This document shows, piece by piece, positions 7,948-16,296 of a DNA stretch of 35,231 nucleotides. Numbering within the stretch: the stretch's first letter is position 1; every line of letters starts with the position of its first letter. Position numbers and translations under genes: made by a program. The notes beneath the pieces were generated by a model. That model did not search any database, was not told the origin of the DNA, and worked only from the letters and a program-made list of their open reading frames with translations. This stretch comes from GWF sp031972135 (lineage in GTDB: Bacteria > Patescibacteriota > Microgenomatia > UBA1400 > UBA12108), in the NCBI GenBank assembly GCA_031972135.1, contig DALYFH010000007.1:1-35231 (forward strand), written 5' to 3'.

Positions 7948-8850
7948 TTACGTGAGTCCAACTCTAATTAAATATAAAATTTTGATACCCAAATATACTA
8001 GTTGATTAACTATAAATGGATACTTTTTTTGATAATGCTTACGGTAAAAAATCTCCATTGCTTGGATGGACCAGCGGCGGACCTGGCGTGTTTTTTCGGC
8101 TGTGGCAGTAGTAACTTCTCTACTCGCTTTGCTCATGCCCGTAGTTACCCCTTTAAAATGCTTGATAGTGACAGAGGGGTAATAGAGGACTCTCAGGTTT
8201 TTTTGCCAAAGCCGATAACAGAGATCTAGGTCCTCACCATAAAAATCAAAAGTCTCGTCCCACCAGCCCACGCTCTCCCCCGCCACACGCTTAATCATCA
8301 TAAACATGCCGCCGATCGCATCGATCTCATGCTCGTGGTCGTAACCGAGATATTTTTTGGTGTATTGATTAAATATAGCTACACTCGGCAATAAGCTAGA
8401 AAGGCCGAAGAAGTGACAAAAGCTCGCAAAAGGAGTCGGGAAGCCGCGGTGCGAGGTAGCGTCGATCTCTCCAGTTAGCGATAGAGTGACTCTAGGACCT
8501 AGGCAAGCAATCTTGTTGTCGCCAGTTAGGCGTCTGTAGCAGTCAGCGAGATCAGTACTATTATTAAAGCTTATATCGGGATTCATAAAAAGTAGTGTAT
8601 CGGCAGTAGCTGCTTTGATCCCTACATTGTTGGCAGCGGCAAAGCCGATAGAGGTATCACGCTTAATTACCTTAACCCCTCCGAACTCGTTCTTTAAGAG
8701 TGTTAGGGTGCTGTCTGTACTTAGGTTATCGACAACTATTGTTTCGTAAGTGATATCTGTTTGAGTAGCGAGCGAAAGGAGCGCTTGACGCAAAAAATCG
8801 TGACTATTGTGCGAGACAATGATAATGGATAAATCAGGCTTTTGCTTCAT
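7948..8850 (-). CDS. GT2 glycosyltransferase, rhamnosyltransferase-like
   Basis: A 300-residue GT-A fold family 2 enzyme. It shows LSIIIVSHNSHDFLRQAL at the N-terminus, IVVDNLSTDST for nucleotide binding, the NNVGIKAA block and an NPD triad at residues 90-92 in place of the usual DXD, as in WbbL-like rhamnosyltransferases. IGGMFMMIKR and the acidic FYGEDLDLCYRLW (ED motif with the general base) follow. The C-terminal ~60 residues include a hydrophobic, possibly membrane-associated tail (FIVNQLVYLGIKILYLIRVG). No dTDP-rhamnose synthesis genes are in the window. A weak Shine-Dalgarno (AAGGGTAA) precedes the ATG. Confidence 0.87.
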   Translation of the reverse strand: MKQKPDLSIIIVSHNSHDFLRQALLSLATQTDITYETIVVDNLSTDSTLTLLKNEFGGVKVIKRDTSIGFAAANNVGIKAATADTLLFMNPDISFNNSTDLADCYRRLTGDNKIACLGPRVTLSLTGEIDATSHRGFPTPFASFCHFFGLSSLLPSVAIFNQYTKKYLGYDHEHEIDAIGGMFMMIKRVAGESVGWWDETFDFYGEDLDLCYRLWQKNLRVLYYPSVTIKHFKGVTTGMSKASREVTTATAEKTRQVRRWSIQAMEIFYRKHYQKKYPFIVNQLVYLGIKILYLIRVGLT

Positions 8851-8856
8851 TTAGGA

Positions 8857-10062
8857 TTACCCTTTTTTATTCTTTGAGATTTTGAACTCTTGATAGACTG
8901 CGTCTAGCTGTTTGGCAATACCATCCCAACTATAGGAGCGTTTGACGACACTCCGACCTGCCTCACCAAGACGGGTCTGGAGAGCTTTATCTTTGAGCAG
9001 CTTGACAGTACTCGCTGCCAAATCATCGACAGTATCTGCGATCAAGACATTTTGACCATCCGTGAGCTCTATCCCCTCGGCAGCCAAGCTCGTGGCAACT
9101 ACTGGTGTGCCAGTGATCATGGCTTCGAGCACTTTATACCTAGTCCCCTTGCCGCTCCTGATTGGTGCTAGGAGCATGTGACTGGTCGCAAAAGCTTCGC
9201 GGATATCTTTGATGGCGCCTAGTACTTCGATTGAAGGATCAGTTGCATAAGACTGGATGTGAGGCGTAGGTGAAAATCCAACAATCTTGAGCTTGGCGGT
9301 CGGCAACTTGTTTTTGATAAGAGGCCAGATCTTGGTCACTATTTCTTCGACCGCCTCTTTATTGGGCAGCCATTTAAAGGTCCCGACAAAGAGGACTGTG
9401 GGATCTTTGGGGAGTTGCTTTTTGAGGGCAGAAAAATAGGCGAGGTCTACCCCATTGGCGACGACACTAGTATTAGTCTTGGTCCCCAACTCTTTTTCAA
9501 TAAACTGCTTATCTTCCTCGGACATGGTGATTAATTTGTCGGCCTTTTTCCAGTAATGTCGCTCCCAATACTTGATCTTGGCGACATCTATCGCGAGGAT
9601 TGGCCTAAGGAGTGGATGAGCTTTTTTCATGTAGTCCTGGTAACCCAGGTACTCAATTGTTTGCTCAGCAAGGATGATAGGAATCTTGGTATCGGGAATG
9701 TTCGGCATCATGTAAAAAGTCTCGGCATGGATTAGGTCATAAGCAGTGGTTGAGAGTTCTTTCTCAATTGCCGTAGCCATACCTAGCGGCAGATTGCGGG
9801 TCACCACAAATGGGTAAGCCGTAAAGCCAGCGAGGAGGATATTGCGCAATACGAAAGGATGACGAGTTCTTTTGAATAAGATTATTTTGCTACAGTATTT
9901 TTTGAGCTCTGCGAGATGTTCCCTTTCTGAATCTTCTTTGATCAAGGCAAAGAGTGTGATCTCGTGTTTGGTGCTTAAGGCTTTGAGGAGGTTGTAAGTC
10001 CTAATCTGACCCCCCGAGACCAGCGGGTACGGGAGATAAGGGGTTAACATGAGGATTTTCAT
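8857..10062 (-). CDS. GT4 glycosyltransferase, sugar transferase of the SGGQIR type
   Basis: A 401-residue GT-B enzyme. MKILMLTPYLPYPLVSGGQI carries the N-domain glycine loop of a GT4 subgroup often found in exopolysaccharide loci. The middle contains a helical AEQTIEYLGYQ segment, and the C-domain begins at TVLFVGTFKWLPNKEAVE. Instead of the canonical E-x7-E pair it has APIRSGKGTRYKVLEAM, in which the first Glu is replaced; this is usual for the subgroup, so activity is not in doubt for that reason. The ATG overlaps the stop of the upstream GT-C gene as ATGA (4 bp), indicating translational coupling. Substrate unknown. Confidence 0.86.
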   Translation of the reverse strand: MKILMLTPYLPYPLVSGGQIRTYNLLKALSTKHEITLFALIKEDSEREHLAELKKYCSKIILFKRTRHPFVLRNILLAGFTAYPFVVTRNLPLGMATAIEKELSTTAYDLIHAETFYMMPNIPDTKIPIILAEQTIEYLGYQDYMKKAHPLLRPILAIDVAKIKYWERHYWKKADKLITMSEEDKQFIEKELGTKTNTSVVANGVDLAYFSALKKQLPKDPTVLFVGTFKWLPNKEAVEEIVTKIWPLIKNKLPTAKLKIVGFSPTPHIQSYATDPSIEVLGAIKDIREAFATSHMLLAPIRSGKGTRYKVLEAMITGTPVVATSLAAEGIELTDGQNVLIADTVDDLAASTVKLLKDKALQTRLGEAGRSVVKRSYSWDGIAKQLDAVYQEFKISKNKKG

Positions 10063-11477
10063 AGCTTAATTATGCTGTACTGATCGGTTTCTTCGACTAA
10101 AGTATACTTCTTTATTAACTCCTGATATTCGGCATCACGAGTGGTCGTGACATAGTAGCTAGCACCTGATTTTATTTTGAGATCTATATCCCCACCGATC
10201 GGCCAGCCAGTCCTATTAGTCTGAAAAAGGAAGGCGGTATCACCCATGTATGGCGCTATGACTTTGTCATCTGGCTGAGTTATTTTGTCGATCCGCTCAC
10301 CCGCTGCCACAATGGCTGGGTTATTAATATTAAAGTAACCTCTGACTTCGTACCAACCAAGAGCTAGAGCGATTAAGTAGCAAGGGACAAGTAAAGCGGT
10401 TAAGGTTATCTTTGATAGTAAAGTTTTTCTTAGTGAATAGACGTAGCTAACACCGACACCCATTATCATAGCTAAGCTCGGGATGATCTGGATCTGATAG
10501 TAATCGTGTTGAACGTTGCCGGTTGCGATAACTGTCATGTATAACAGGCTACCCAGTGCTAGGCCACCGACTATTGTAGTCTCAGATTTTTTCCTACCGA
10601 GACCGATAAGGCCAAACGCCAGTGGGATCATGCCCCAGTATCCGAGGATGAGACGGCCAATACGATCGCCAAAGAGCCATCTGAGCCAGGCTCCTTTGAA
10701 CCTAATCCCATTACCATTAAAGAGCCACGCGTTAGCAGGAATTCCTGCTGGATAGCTAGCCACGTAGCTGCGCCACCATGCATATGGCAAAACTGAGAGA
10801 GCACTAACTAACGCAACAATACCCAACCTCTTCAAGTTAACTTTGGTCCCAAATAGAGAGTAAAGCGCGATCGGTATTGCTACCACTAGCGCGGTTGGCT
10901 TCATGAGCACGGCTAAGGTTGTGGCTGCCGTATAGAGTAATAATGGGAGCACCCGACCAGTCTCGTAATAACGGATAAATGAGTAGAGCGCAGCGAGCAT
11001 AAAGAGGACTAGATGTGGCTCTGGGAGGATGACACGACCATAAAAAATGTTATAAGGGAGTGTCGCATAGACAAAAGCTGCAACTGTTGCCGCGAGGCTG
11101 CCACTAACATGCTTCATGATGAGATAAATTAGGCCGATCGAGATGGACGAAGCTATCACTGAGAGAAATCTACCCCACTCCACTAGACTGAGTGCAGGAT
11201 AGTTTTTGGCGAGTGTGGCATGTAGCGCGCTAATGATCGGGAACTCAACAAAACGATGACCCTCGGGATTGTCGAGACCTGACGGGATACTACTAAGATC
11301 ATGATAGGTCGGATGGAGTAGGTCGATCCCCTTTTTAACATATTCCCTGGCGACGCTCGCCGTATCAGTCTGGCGCCAACTGTGCCAGTCGGCTAAGGGG
11401 GCATCGAGACGATACAATCTGAGGGTAGCACCGAGTATTATGATCAAAAAGATCAAAATAGAGTTTAGTTTTTTCAC
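10059..11477 (-). CDS. GT-C fold membrane glycosyltransferase (PMT/ArnT-like)
   Basis: A multi-pass protein of 472 residues that probably uses polyprenyl-phosphate-linked sugars and acts on the outer face of the membrane. After the first helix comes ADWHSWRQTDTASVAREY (about residues 29-46), in the first extracytoplasmic loop where GT-C enzymes carry the catalytic acidic residue; here D38 in WRQTD. YGRVILPEPHLVLFMLAALY is the usual Glu-Pro segment of the family. About 10-11 hydrophobic helices follow and the protein ends in a short soluble tail. The start is GTG with a strong Shine-Dalgarno (AAGGAG), immediately after the stop of the polymerase gene (0 bp gap). Confidence 0.83.
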   Translation of the reverse strand: MKKLNSILIFLIIILGATLRLYRLDAPLADWHSWRQTDTASVAREYVKKGIDLLHPTYHDLSSIPSGLDNPEGHRFVEFPIISALHATLAKNYPALSLVEWGRFLSVIASSISIGLIYLIMKHVSGSLAATVAAFVYATLPYNIFYGRVILPEPHLVLFMLAALYSFIRYYETGRVLPLLLYTAATTLAVLMKPTALVVAIPIALYSLFGTKVNLKRLGIVALVSALSVLPYAWWRSYVASYPAGIPANAWLFNGNGIRFKGAWLRWLFGDRIGRLILGYWGMIPLAFGLIGLGRKKSETTIVGGLALGSLLYMTVIATGNVQHDYYQIQIIPSLAMIMGVGVSYVYSLRKTLLSKITLTALLVPCYLIALALGWYEVRGYFNINNPAIVAAGERIDKITQPDDKVIAPYMGDTAFLFQTNRTGWPIGGDIDLKIKSGASYYVTTTRDAEYQELIKKYTLVEETDQYSIIKL

Positions 11478-13139
11478 TTATTTTTTCTCCTTAAGTTTGG
11501 CCAAGTTGTCAAAGCGATATGCGACCATACCGGCCAACATCCAGTAGGTATAGGCGACTTTGCTGCTCTCAAAAATGTCGATGTAGGTAGCAGTCACGAG
11601 TAGTGCGACTGTAGCTCCGATTGCCCCGAGTGCGAGGAGATCTACTTTGTCATTACTAGATTTGAGGATGAGGTAGCTATATCTGATGACTAGGTAGATG
11701 GTAGCCAGGAAGGCGATCGTACCTAGTAGCCCAGTCTCTCCGAGCATTCGCAGATAGTCGTTATCTGTACTTTCGGCATAGGTAAACTCACCGACGTTAC
11801 TTTTAACTAATGTTGCGTAGCCTGTACCCAGGATCGGGTTGGTCATAAAACCTCGAATAGCATTAGGCCAGAGAACATCTAACCTGATACCCATGGATAG
11901 GCCGTATTTGAGAGCGTTGGCGCTGTACTGTGGTCCGGTATATTCCCGCCCTTCATCTTCGGCAGTCTGGACTCTAATCGACTCAGATTCCTCACTCACG
12001 TCGGTCGGGAGATCAGAACGAGGTGTAGGAGTAGGCTTGACTGGACTCGGTGGCATATCGGAGCTTGAGGCGACGATATCAAGCTGCGTTTTTTCGGCGT
12101 CGGTTAGATCGATGGTTTTGAGTTGTTTGTTGTTAAAAATAAACGCGAGGAGACTAGGCAATTCTGCAACTGTGTCCTTGCCCTGTGGCTCACTCACAAA
12201 TGGTTGATTGATTATTTTTTGGAGAGTGAGGATAGTATCGCGGGTTTTTTGATCAGGAATAACCTGGGTAAACCGCTCAAGGAGCGTGCTAAAGCTAAAC
12301 ATGATAAGGAGACTCATAAACATAGTGAGGACGTAGTGCCTAATGCTCCACCACCAGCCACGATATTTGACTAAGAGGTAACAAATAATAGTGGTGGCAA
12401 CTAGATAGCCAATGAATGAAGTACGTGAGGTTGTTAAGACTAAGCACCAATACGCAATGACACTGAGGGTATATAGCCCAATTTTGGCGAGCTTCTTTTT
12501 GGCTAAGTACGCAGCTGGCAAGACAAAGCTTAGGGCGATAGTTAAGTAACCCGCAAGATCATAGTGACCACCAAAAGTACTAAAGAGACGAGTGTTGGGC
12601 TGCAGATAGAGCCTCACACCTTTGCTAAACTCACGATTCATCGTCGAGAATGCAGGGAAGTAAAAGTACTTTTGACCTATACCATAGAGGACTATGCCGA
12701 TTGTTGTTATAAGAGCGACTTTTAAGAAGAGTGAGAGATCTTTTTTAGATCTAATAGCACTGTAGGTTATAAAGAAGAGGGCAAAGTATTCGATACGGCG
12801 GAAGTAATGCAGGATCAGCTTGAGTACATGAGCCTTCTCCAGGGGAGTAGACTCAGTAATAAAGAGTGATGAGAGAACAGAAAGAAGAGCAAAACCAAGA
12901 TATGCGAGGATCGTGACAGTGAGATAATTTTTTGGCAGACTTACCCGTCGCCTAAGGAGCTGCACCAGCCAGAGCAGACTAGTTGCCATTACAACCAGAT
13001 CTTCGAGGCGCATACGTACGATGTAGCCTTGGATGAGCTCGGCCATCGGGATCTTGGGATACAGAGGAATAAATACTATCAAAAATCCAGTGAGGACAGT
13101 GAGGAGATTATTGTCTAACCAGGCTAAGATGCGCCGCAT
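11478..13139 (-). CDS. Wzy/WaaL-family O-antigen polymerase or ligase with long extracellular loop
   Basis: A multi-pass protein of 553 residues that joins polyprenyl-linked oligosaccharides outside the membrane, either polymerising them or transferring them to an anchor. The conserved LVLTTSRTSFIGYLVAT helix (about 233-250) carries the family Arg. A large outside loop (about 290-430) contains a Pro/Thr-rich stretch near 362-378 (PPSPVKPTPTP). The Wzy_C block follows at about 458-472 as TDNDYLRMLGETGLLG; the position that is His in WaaL-type ligases is Asp here. I cannot decide between polymerase and ligase. The gene starts without Shine-Dalgarno but directly downstream of a good promoter-like sequence. 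Confidence 0.82.
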   Translation of the reverse strand: MRRILAWLDNNLLTVLTGFLIVFIPLYPKIPMAELIQGYIVRMRLEDLVVMATSLLWLVQLLRRRVSLPKNYLTVTILAYLGFALLSVLSSLFITESTPLEKAHVLKLILHYFRRIEYFALFFITYSAIRSKKDLSLFLKVALITTIGIVLYGIGQKYFYFPAFSTMNREFSKGVRLYLQPNTRLFSTFGGHYDLAGYLTIALSFVLPAAYLAKKKLAKIGLYTLSVIAYWCLVLTTSRTSFIGYLVATTIICYLLVKYRGWWWSIRHYVLTMFMSLLIMFSFSTLLERFTQVIPDQKTRDTILTLQKIINQPFVSEPQGKDTVAELPSLLAFIFNNKQLKTIDLTDAEKTQLDIVASSSDMPPSPVKPTPTPRSDLPTDVSEESESIRVQTAEDEGREYTGPQYSANALKYGLSMGIRLDVLWPNAIRGFMTNPILGTGYATLVKSNVGEFTYAESTDNDYLRMLGETGLLGTIAFLATIYLVIRYSYLILKSSNDKVDLLALGAIGATVALLVTATYIDIFESSKVAYTYWMLAGMVAYRFDNLAKLKEKK

Positions 13140-13144
13140 ACGGT

Positions 13145-14077
13145 TTATTGTACCCGGCCCTGCTTGGCTTGTCCAAGGTAAGAGAGGTATTGTCTAGCAC
13201 TACTACGGCGAGATGGGATGAGACTAAAGAGGATTATGCGTAGGATTACCCCAATACTAATAACTATTTTGATTGCCCAGGTAAGCTTGGGGGAGTGGAG
13301 ATTGTAAAAAGTAATGATGCCGTCTAGCTCTGAAAGTAGGCGGGAAGTATTGGCTGCGTCCGAGCTATACGAGCCGAGGTGTGTGACAACTACCGAGGGT
13401 AGTAGTCGTAGCATTTGATTAGGATATTTCTTTTTTAAGCGATAAAAGAGTTCTACTTCTTCGCCGTACATAAAGATAGTCTCGTCAAACCCAGAAACAC
13501 TCTGATAAGCGGATTTGCGTAAGAGTACACAGGCACCCATGAGCCACTCTGGAGAGAGATCACTCTTATATTTGGATACGTCATAAAAATGGTATGGGGT
13601 TGGAAATAAAGTCTTTATGAGTGGGAGTTTATCTAGTCCCCACATCCACCCGACCACCCTCAAGGGTGTCGGAAAATAGCCGAGTGACTGCTGGAGGTTG
13701 CCGTCCTGATATGCGAGCATTGGGGCTACTGCGAGCAAATTTTGATTATTTTGTAAAAAATCGAGTAACCTGGAGAGTGAATCAGGCTCTAAGAAAGCGT
13801 CAGTGTTTAAGAGGAGTATATAGTCCCCTTTTGCATTTGAGACCCCTAGATTGTTGCCTCCGCCAAAACCGAGATTCTTCTTACTACTAATCACTTTGAT
13901 ATCTGGATAAGAACTACTCAGGAGTTGGGCTGTGTTGTCAGAGCTATTATTATCTACGACTATAATTTCTAGTTGGGTTTTGGCTAGACCCTTACTCTCT
14001 ATTACTTTTTTTACGCATTTTAGAGTAAGACTAGCGGTGTTGTAGGAGACAATAATAACTGATACTAGTTTGTTCAT
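13145..14077 (-). CDS. GT2 glycosyltransferase, rhamnosyltransferase-like
   Basis: A 310-residue GT-A family 2 enzyme and a paralogue of the one at 7948-8850. VSVIIVSYNTASLTLKCVK opens the fold, IVVDNNSSDNT binds nucleotide, NLGFGGGNNLGVSNAKGDY is the usual block of WbbL-like rhamnosyltransferases, and the DXD equivalent is NTD at 91-93. WLMGACVLLRKSAYQSVSGFDE and MYGEEVELFYRLKK contain the acceptor-side acidic residues. A hydrophobic helix near the C-terminus (WAIKIVISIGVILRIILFSL) suggests membrane association. The ATG overlaps the acetyltransferase stop as ATGA. Confidence 0.87.
   Translation of the reverse strand: MNKLVSVIIVSYNTASLTLKCVKKVIESKGLAKTQLEIIVVDNNSSDNTAQLLSSSYPDIKVISSKKNLGFGGGNNLGVSNAKGDYILLLNTDAFLEPDSLSRLLDFLQNNQNLLAVAPMLAYQDGNLQQSLGYFPTPLRVVGWMWGLDKLPLIKTLFPTPYHFYDVSKYKSDLSPEWLMGACVLLRKSAYQSVSGFDETIFMYGEEVELFYRLKKKYPNQMLRLLPSVVVTHLGSYSSDAANTSRLLSELDGIITFYNLHSPKLTWAIKIVISIGVILRIILFSLIPSRRSSARQYLSYLGQAKQGRVQ
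13147..13175 (-). promoter_or_regulatory. Candidate internal promoter for the Wzy-like gene
   Basis: On the minus strand TGGACA (5 of 6) and TACAAT (5 of 6) are 17 bp apart, followed by 7 nt and the ATG at 13139. The pair lies across the last codons of the upstream GT2 gene. There is no Shine-Dalgarno, so a leaderless or near-leaderless transcript is predicted. This is the best -35/-10 match among the internal sites. Confidence 0.5.
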
Positions 14078-14682
14078 TGGAAGAGTTTGAAACGGCCTAA
14101 GCGGTAATTGGCAGCTTTTAGCTTACGCTCCCCTATTACTTTGGCTGGAACGCCGCCCACTATTTCGCCGTCACCTACATCTTTGGTAACTACAGCGCCT
14201 GCCCCGACCACGGCTCGATCACCGATAGTTACACCTGGGAGGATAATGGAGCGTGGACCGATAAAGACGTAATCACCGATTTTGACTGGTTCACTCACGG
14301 CACGAAAGTCGGCAGCCGATAGATCATGTTCACTGCTGTAGATCATCGCCTCACTGGCGATACTAGTATGACTGCCAATTGAGACCTTATCTCGCCCATC
14401 AATAAAAACACCTCGACCGATTATGGTCCCTTCTCCTACCTGGATATTGCGCGGATCGTACACTCTTACTCCAGTATGGAGAGTTGAGCTCTTACCTATT
14501 TTGATGCCGACACTACGCCATATAAAGTTACGGAGAGAGTGGCTGGGGGTAAGGGTAGTTACATCTAAGCACATGAGAGTAAAGTCGAGGAGGTATGACT
14601 CTAGTCGAGGGATTGCTTTACCAAAAAAGGCTTCGCTCCAGGTATAACTTTTGCCGTGTTTGTCTTTGAGGGGAAAGTTCAT
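14074..14682 (-). CDS. Left-handed beta-helix acyltransferase (sugar O-acetyltransferase-like)
   Basis: A 202-residue hexapeptide-repeat enzyme, most like WcaF/maltose acetyltransferase-type proteins that transfer acetyl from acetyl-CoA to a sugar hydroxyl. The N-terminal 60 residues are helical. Hexapeptide turns run from about residue 62 (VGIKIGKSSTLHTGVRV) to 183, including VGEGTIIGRGVFIDGRD and IGPRSIILPGVTIGDRAVVG, ending with the standard GGVPAKVIGER. The probable catalytic His is H119 in IYSSEHD. Lying between a GT2 and a Nudix gene, it probably acetylates the repeat unit or a lipid-linked intermediate. No Shine-Dalgarno is seen; a TAGAAT box lies 6 nt before the ATG. Confidence 0.88.
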   Translation of the reverse strand: MNFPLKDKHGKSYTWSEAFFGKAIPRLESYLLDFTLMCLDVTTLTPSHSLRNFIWRSVGIKIGKSSTLHTGVRVYDPRNIQVGEGTIIGRGVFIDGRDKVSIGSHTSIASEAMIYSSEHDLSAADFRAVSEPVKIGDYVFIGPRSIILPGVTIGDRAVVGAGAVVTKDVGDGEIVGGVPAKVIGERKLKAANYRLGRFKLFQ

Positions 14683-14686
14683 AATC

Positions 14687-15193
14687 TTATTCTACCGCAC
14701 CGTACCCAAAGATGGGTAGATTGAGGGGGTTTAGGAAATGTTTTTTGTACAGTTTGAGTGTCAGAGCATGGTCAAAGGCGATTTCATCGTCTGGAGGGAG
14801 ATTATCCAGATCAAACCAACGCAGCTCTCTCACTTCTTCGTCAATGACTTGTACTTGGCTAACTACTTTTGCCAAGTAGACAAAATCTATATTTTGACGA
14901 TCTTCTTTGGGGCGAAGAGGATTATCGTTTATGCAGAATAATGATACTTCATCTATTGTCCAGCCGGATTCTTCCATTACTTCACGTCTGACAGACTCCA
15001 ATATAGTTTCGTCACGATCTACAAATCCACCGAGTAGACCCCATTTTCCGCTTTCTAGTATTGGTACGCCATTTTTAGAACCTCGCAAACACATTATTAC
15101 CTGATTCTTATCATTCAAAATAATGTTAGAGGTAGTGACATGCCTGATACCAGGACTGGCAATGTTACCATTTTCGAACGTACAGCTGATCAT
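14687..15193 (-). CDS. Nudix hydrolase
   Basis: Hydrolyses a nucleoside diphosphate linked to another group. The complete Nudix box spans about residues 56-78: G56, E62, R70-E71, E74-E75 and G77 (GFVDRDETILESVRREVMEE, then SGW), all catalytic metal ligands present. WGLLGGFVD before the box and ELRWFDLDNLPPDDEIAFDH after it are normal for the fold. Length 168 is usual. In sugar loci such enzymes can act on GDP-mannose or related nucleotide sugars; that role here is an inference from neighbours, not from specificity residues. The start is secure: AGGAG lies just upstream and the ATG overlaps the previous stop as ATGA. Confidence 0.9.
   Translation of the reverse strand: MISCTFENGNIASPGIRHVTTSNIILNDKNQVIMCLRGSKNGVPILESGKWGLLGGFVDRDETILESVRREVMEESGWTIDEVSLFCINDNPLRPKEDRQNIDFVYLAKVVSQVQVIDEEVRELRWFDLDNLPPDDEIAFDHALTLKLYKKHFLNPLNLPIFGYGAVE
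14689..14694 (-). promoter_or_regulatory. -10-like TAGAAT box before the acetyltransferase gene
   Basis: TAGAAT (5 of 6 to TATAAT) overlaps the stop of the Nudix gene and is followed by AAGATT and the ATG at 14682. The spacing predicts transcription starting at the ATG. No good -35 box was found at 16-18 bp. Confidence 0.35.
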
Positions 15194-16296
15194 AATTCTC
15201 CTGCTAGTACTTTAAGAGTTTCTTTTGCACATTTGTCCCAAGAGAACTGTTTGGCTCTCTCGAGAGATTTTTTGGACCATCCCACGCGATCTTTTTTGAG
15301 TTCTAGAATAGCCTGGGCAATGCTCGCAGGATCACGCTCGTCAAACAAGATTCCAGCGCTCCCCACTACCTCGGGCAGACTACTATTATTAGCGACAGCA
15401 ACAGGTGCGCCGCACCCCATCGCTTCGATTGCTGGCACGCCAAAACCCTCATACAGTGATGGCAAGACATAGACGTCGGCCCAGCGATAGAGCGCGAGGC
15501 GCGTCTCGTCGCTCACATAACCAGTCATGACTATATCTTTGGCATCTTGCGAGTTTTTGATAACCTCCAGTGACTCTTCGGACATCCAGCCAATCTTGCC
15601 GGCCAAGACCAACTTGCCTTTGTACCCCTTTTCTCTCAGGAGCCGGAAGGCCTGAACAAGTTTTATGGCATTTTTGCGAGGCTGGATGGTACCGAGGAAT
15701 AGTATGTAGTTGAAAGTTGAAAGTTGAAAGTTATCAATTATGTCTGATCTTATTTTTGTTTTAGTATTAAAAATATCTGAGTCGTAGCCATTGTGAATGA
15801 CAGTAATTTTGTCAGGATCTGTACCATAGAGCTTGACCAGATCGTCTTTGGTAGCCTGGGAAACGGCTATCACACGAGCCGCTGCCTTTACTGCTGCACG
15901 ACTCCAGTTCTTTAGTTTGTATAGATCGCTCTTTAGAAACAAATCAGGGAAGTACTCATAGGCTAGGTCATGGATTGTGACTACTGAAGGGCTACCAACA
16001 TAGTAAGGAGCATTGTGGGCGGGCGACCAGAATGAGTGATAGTGGGCGCGGGTGAGAAGTAGATTAAGCGGGAGTCCTATCCTCAGCCATGCCCGTGCTG
16101 GGCCTACTTGGTGATAGCGCCAGTTAGGACCCTCTGCTTCCATGTCATCCATTAATGGATCACGATGGTAGAGATGAAAATCTGTCTCTGGAGAGAGTTT
16201 TTTTAGTCTCTTTAGAATATGGTAGGTGTACTGCCCAGTCCCCACTCTATTTTTGACATTCGCTTCGTTTACATCAATTCCGATAGTTTTACGCAT
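15190..16296 (-). CDS. GT4 glycosyltransferase with heptanucleotide repeat at the hinge
   Basis: A family 4 GT-B enzyme of 368 residues. MRKTIGIDVNEANV followed by NRVGTGQYTYHILKRL is the N-domain glycine loop; SVVTIHDLAYEYFPDLF is the His-Asp block; the C-domain starts at YILFLGTIQPRKNAIK, and E283/E291 form the E-x7-E pair (EGFGVPAIEAMGCG). Just before the C-domain, residues 189-196 are encoded by three copies of a 7-bp repeat (separate entry). A gain or loss of one unit would shift the frame and remove the catalytic C-domain, so the gene could be switched on and off. It resembles its neighbour at 16289-17377, which suggests tandem duplication, and overlaps it by 8 bp. Confidence 0.88.
   Translation of the reverse strand: MRKTIGIDVNEANVKNRVGTGQYTYHILKRLKKLSPETDFHLYHRDPLMDDMEAEGPNWRYHQVGPARAWLRIGLPLNLLLTRAHYHSFWSPAHNAPYYVGSPSVVTIHDLAYEYFPDLFLKSDLYKLKNWSRAAVKAAARVIAVSQATKDDLVKLYGTDPDKITVIHNGYDSDIFNTKTKIRSDIIDNFQLSTFNYILFLGTIQPRKNAIKLVQAFRLLREKGYKGKLVLAGKIGWMSEESLEVIKNSQDAKDIVMTGYVSDETRLALYRWADVYVLPSLYEGFGVPAIEAMGCGAPVAVANNSSLPEVVGSAGILFDERDPASIAQAILELKKDRVGWSKKSLERAKQFSWDKCAKETLKVLAGEL
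15709..15732 (-). repeat. Heptanucleotide repeat (AACTTTC)3 inside a GT4 gene
   Basis: On the plus strand there are three perfect gttgaaa units plus gtt; on the minus strand the array reads as AACTTTC units encoding NFQLSTFN. It lies at residue ~189-196, directly before the first strand of the C-terminal Rossmann domain. Seven is not a multiple of three, so slippage by one unit would frameshift the gene. Confidence 0.85.

Noticed and set aside
11839..12374. Two plus-strand open frames inside the Wzy-like gene
   Set aside because: They are antisense shadows of a strong membrane-protein gene; no start signals and no plausible protein features.
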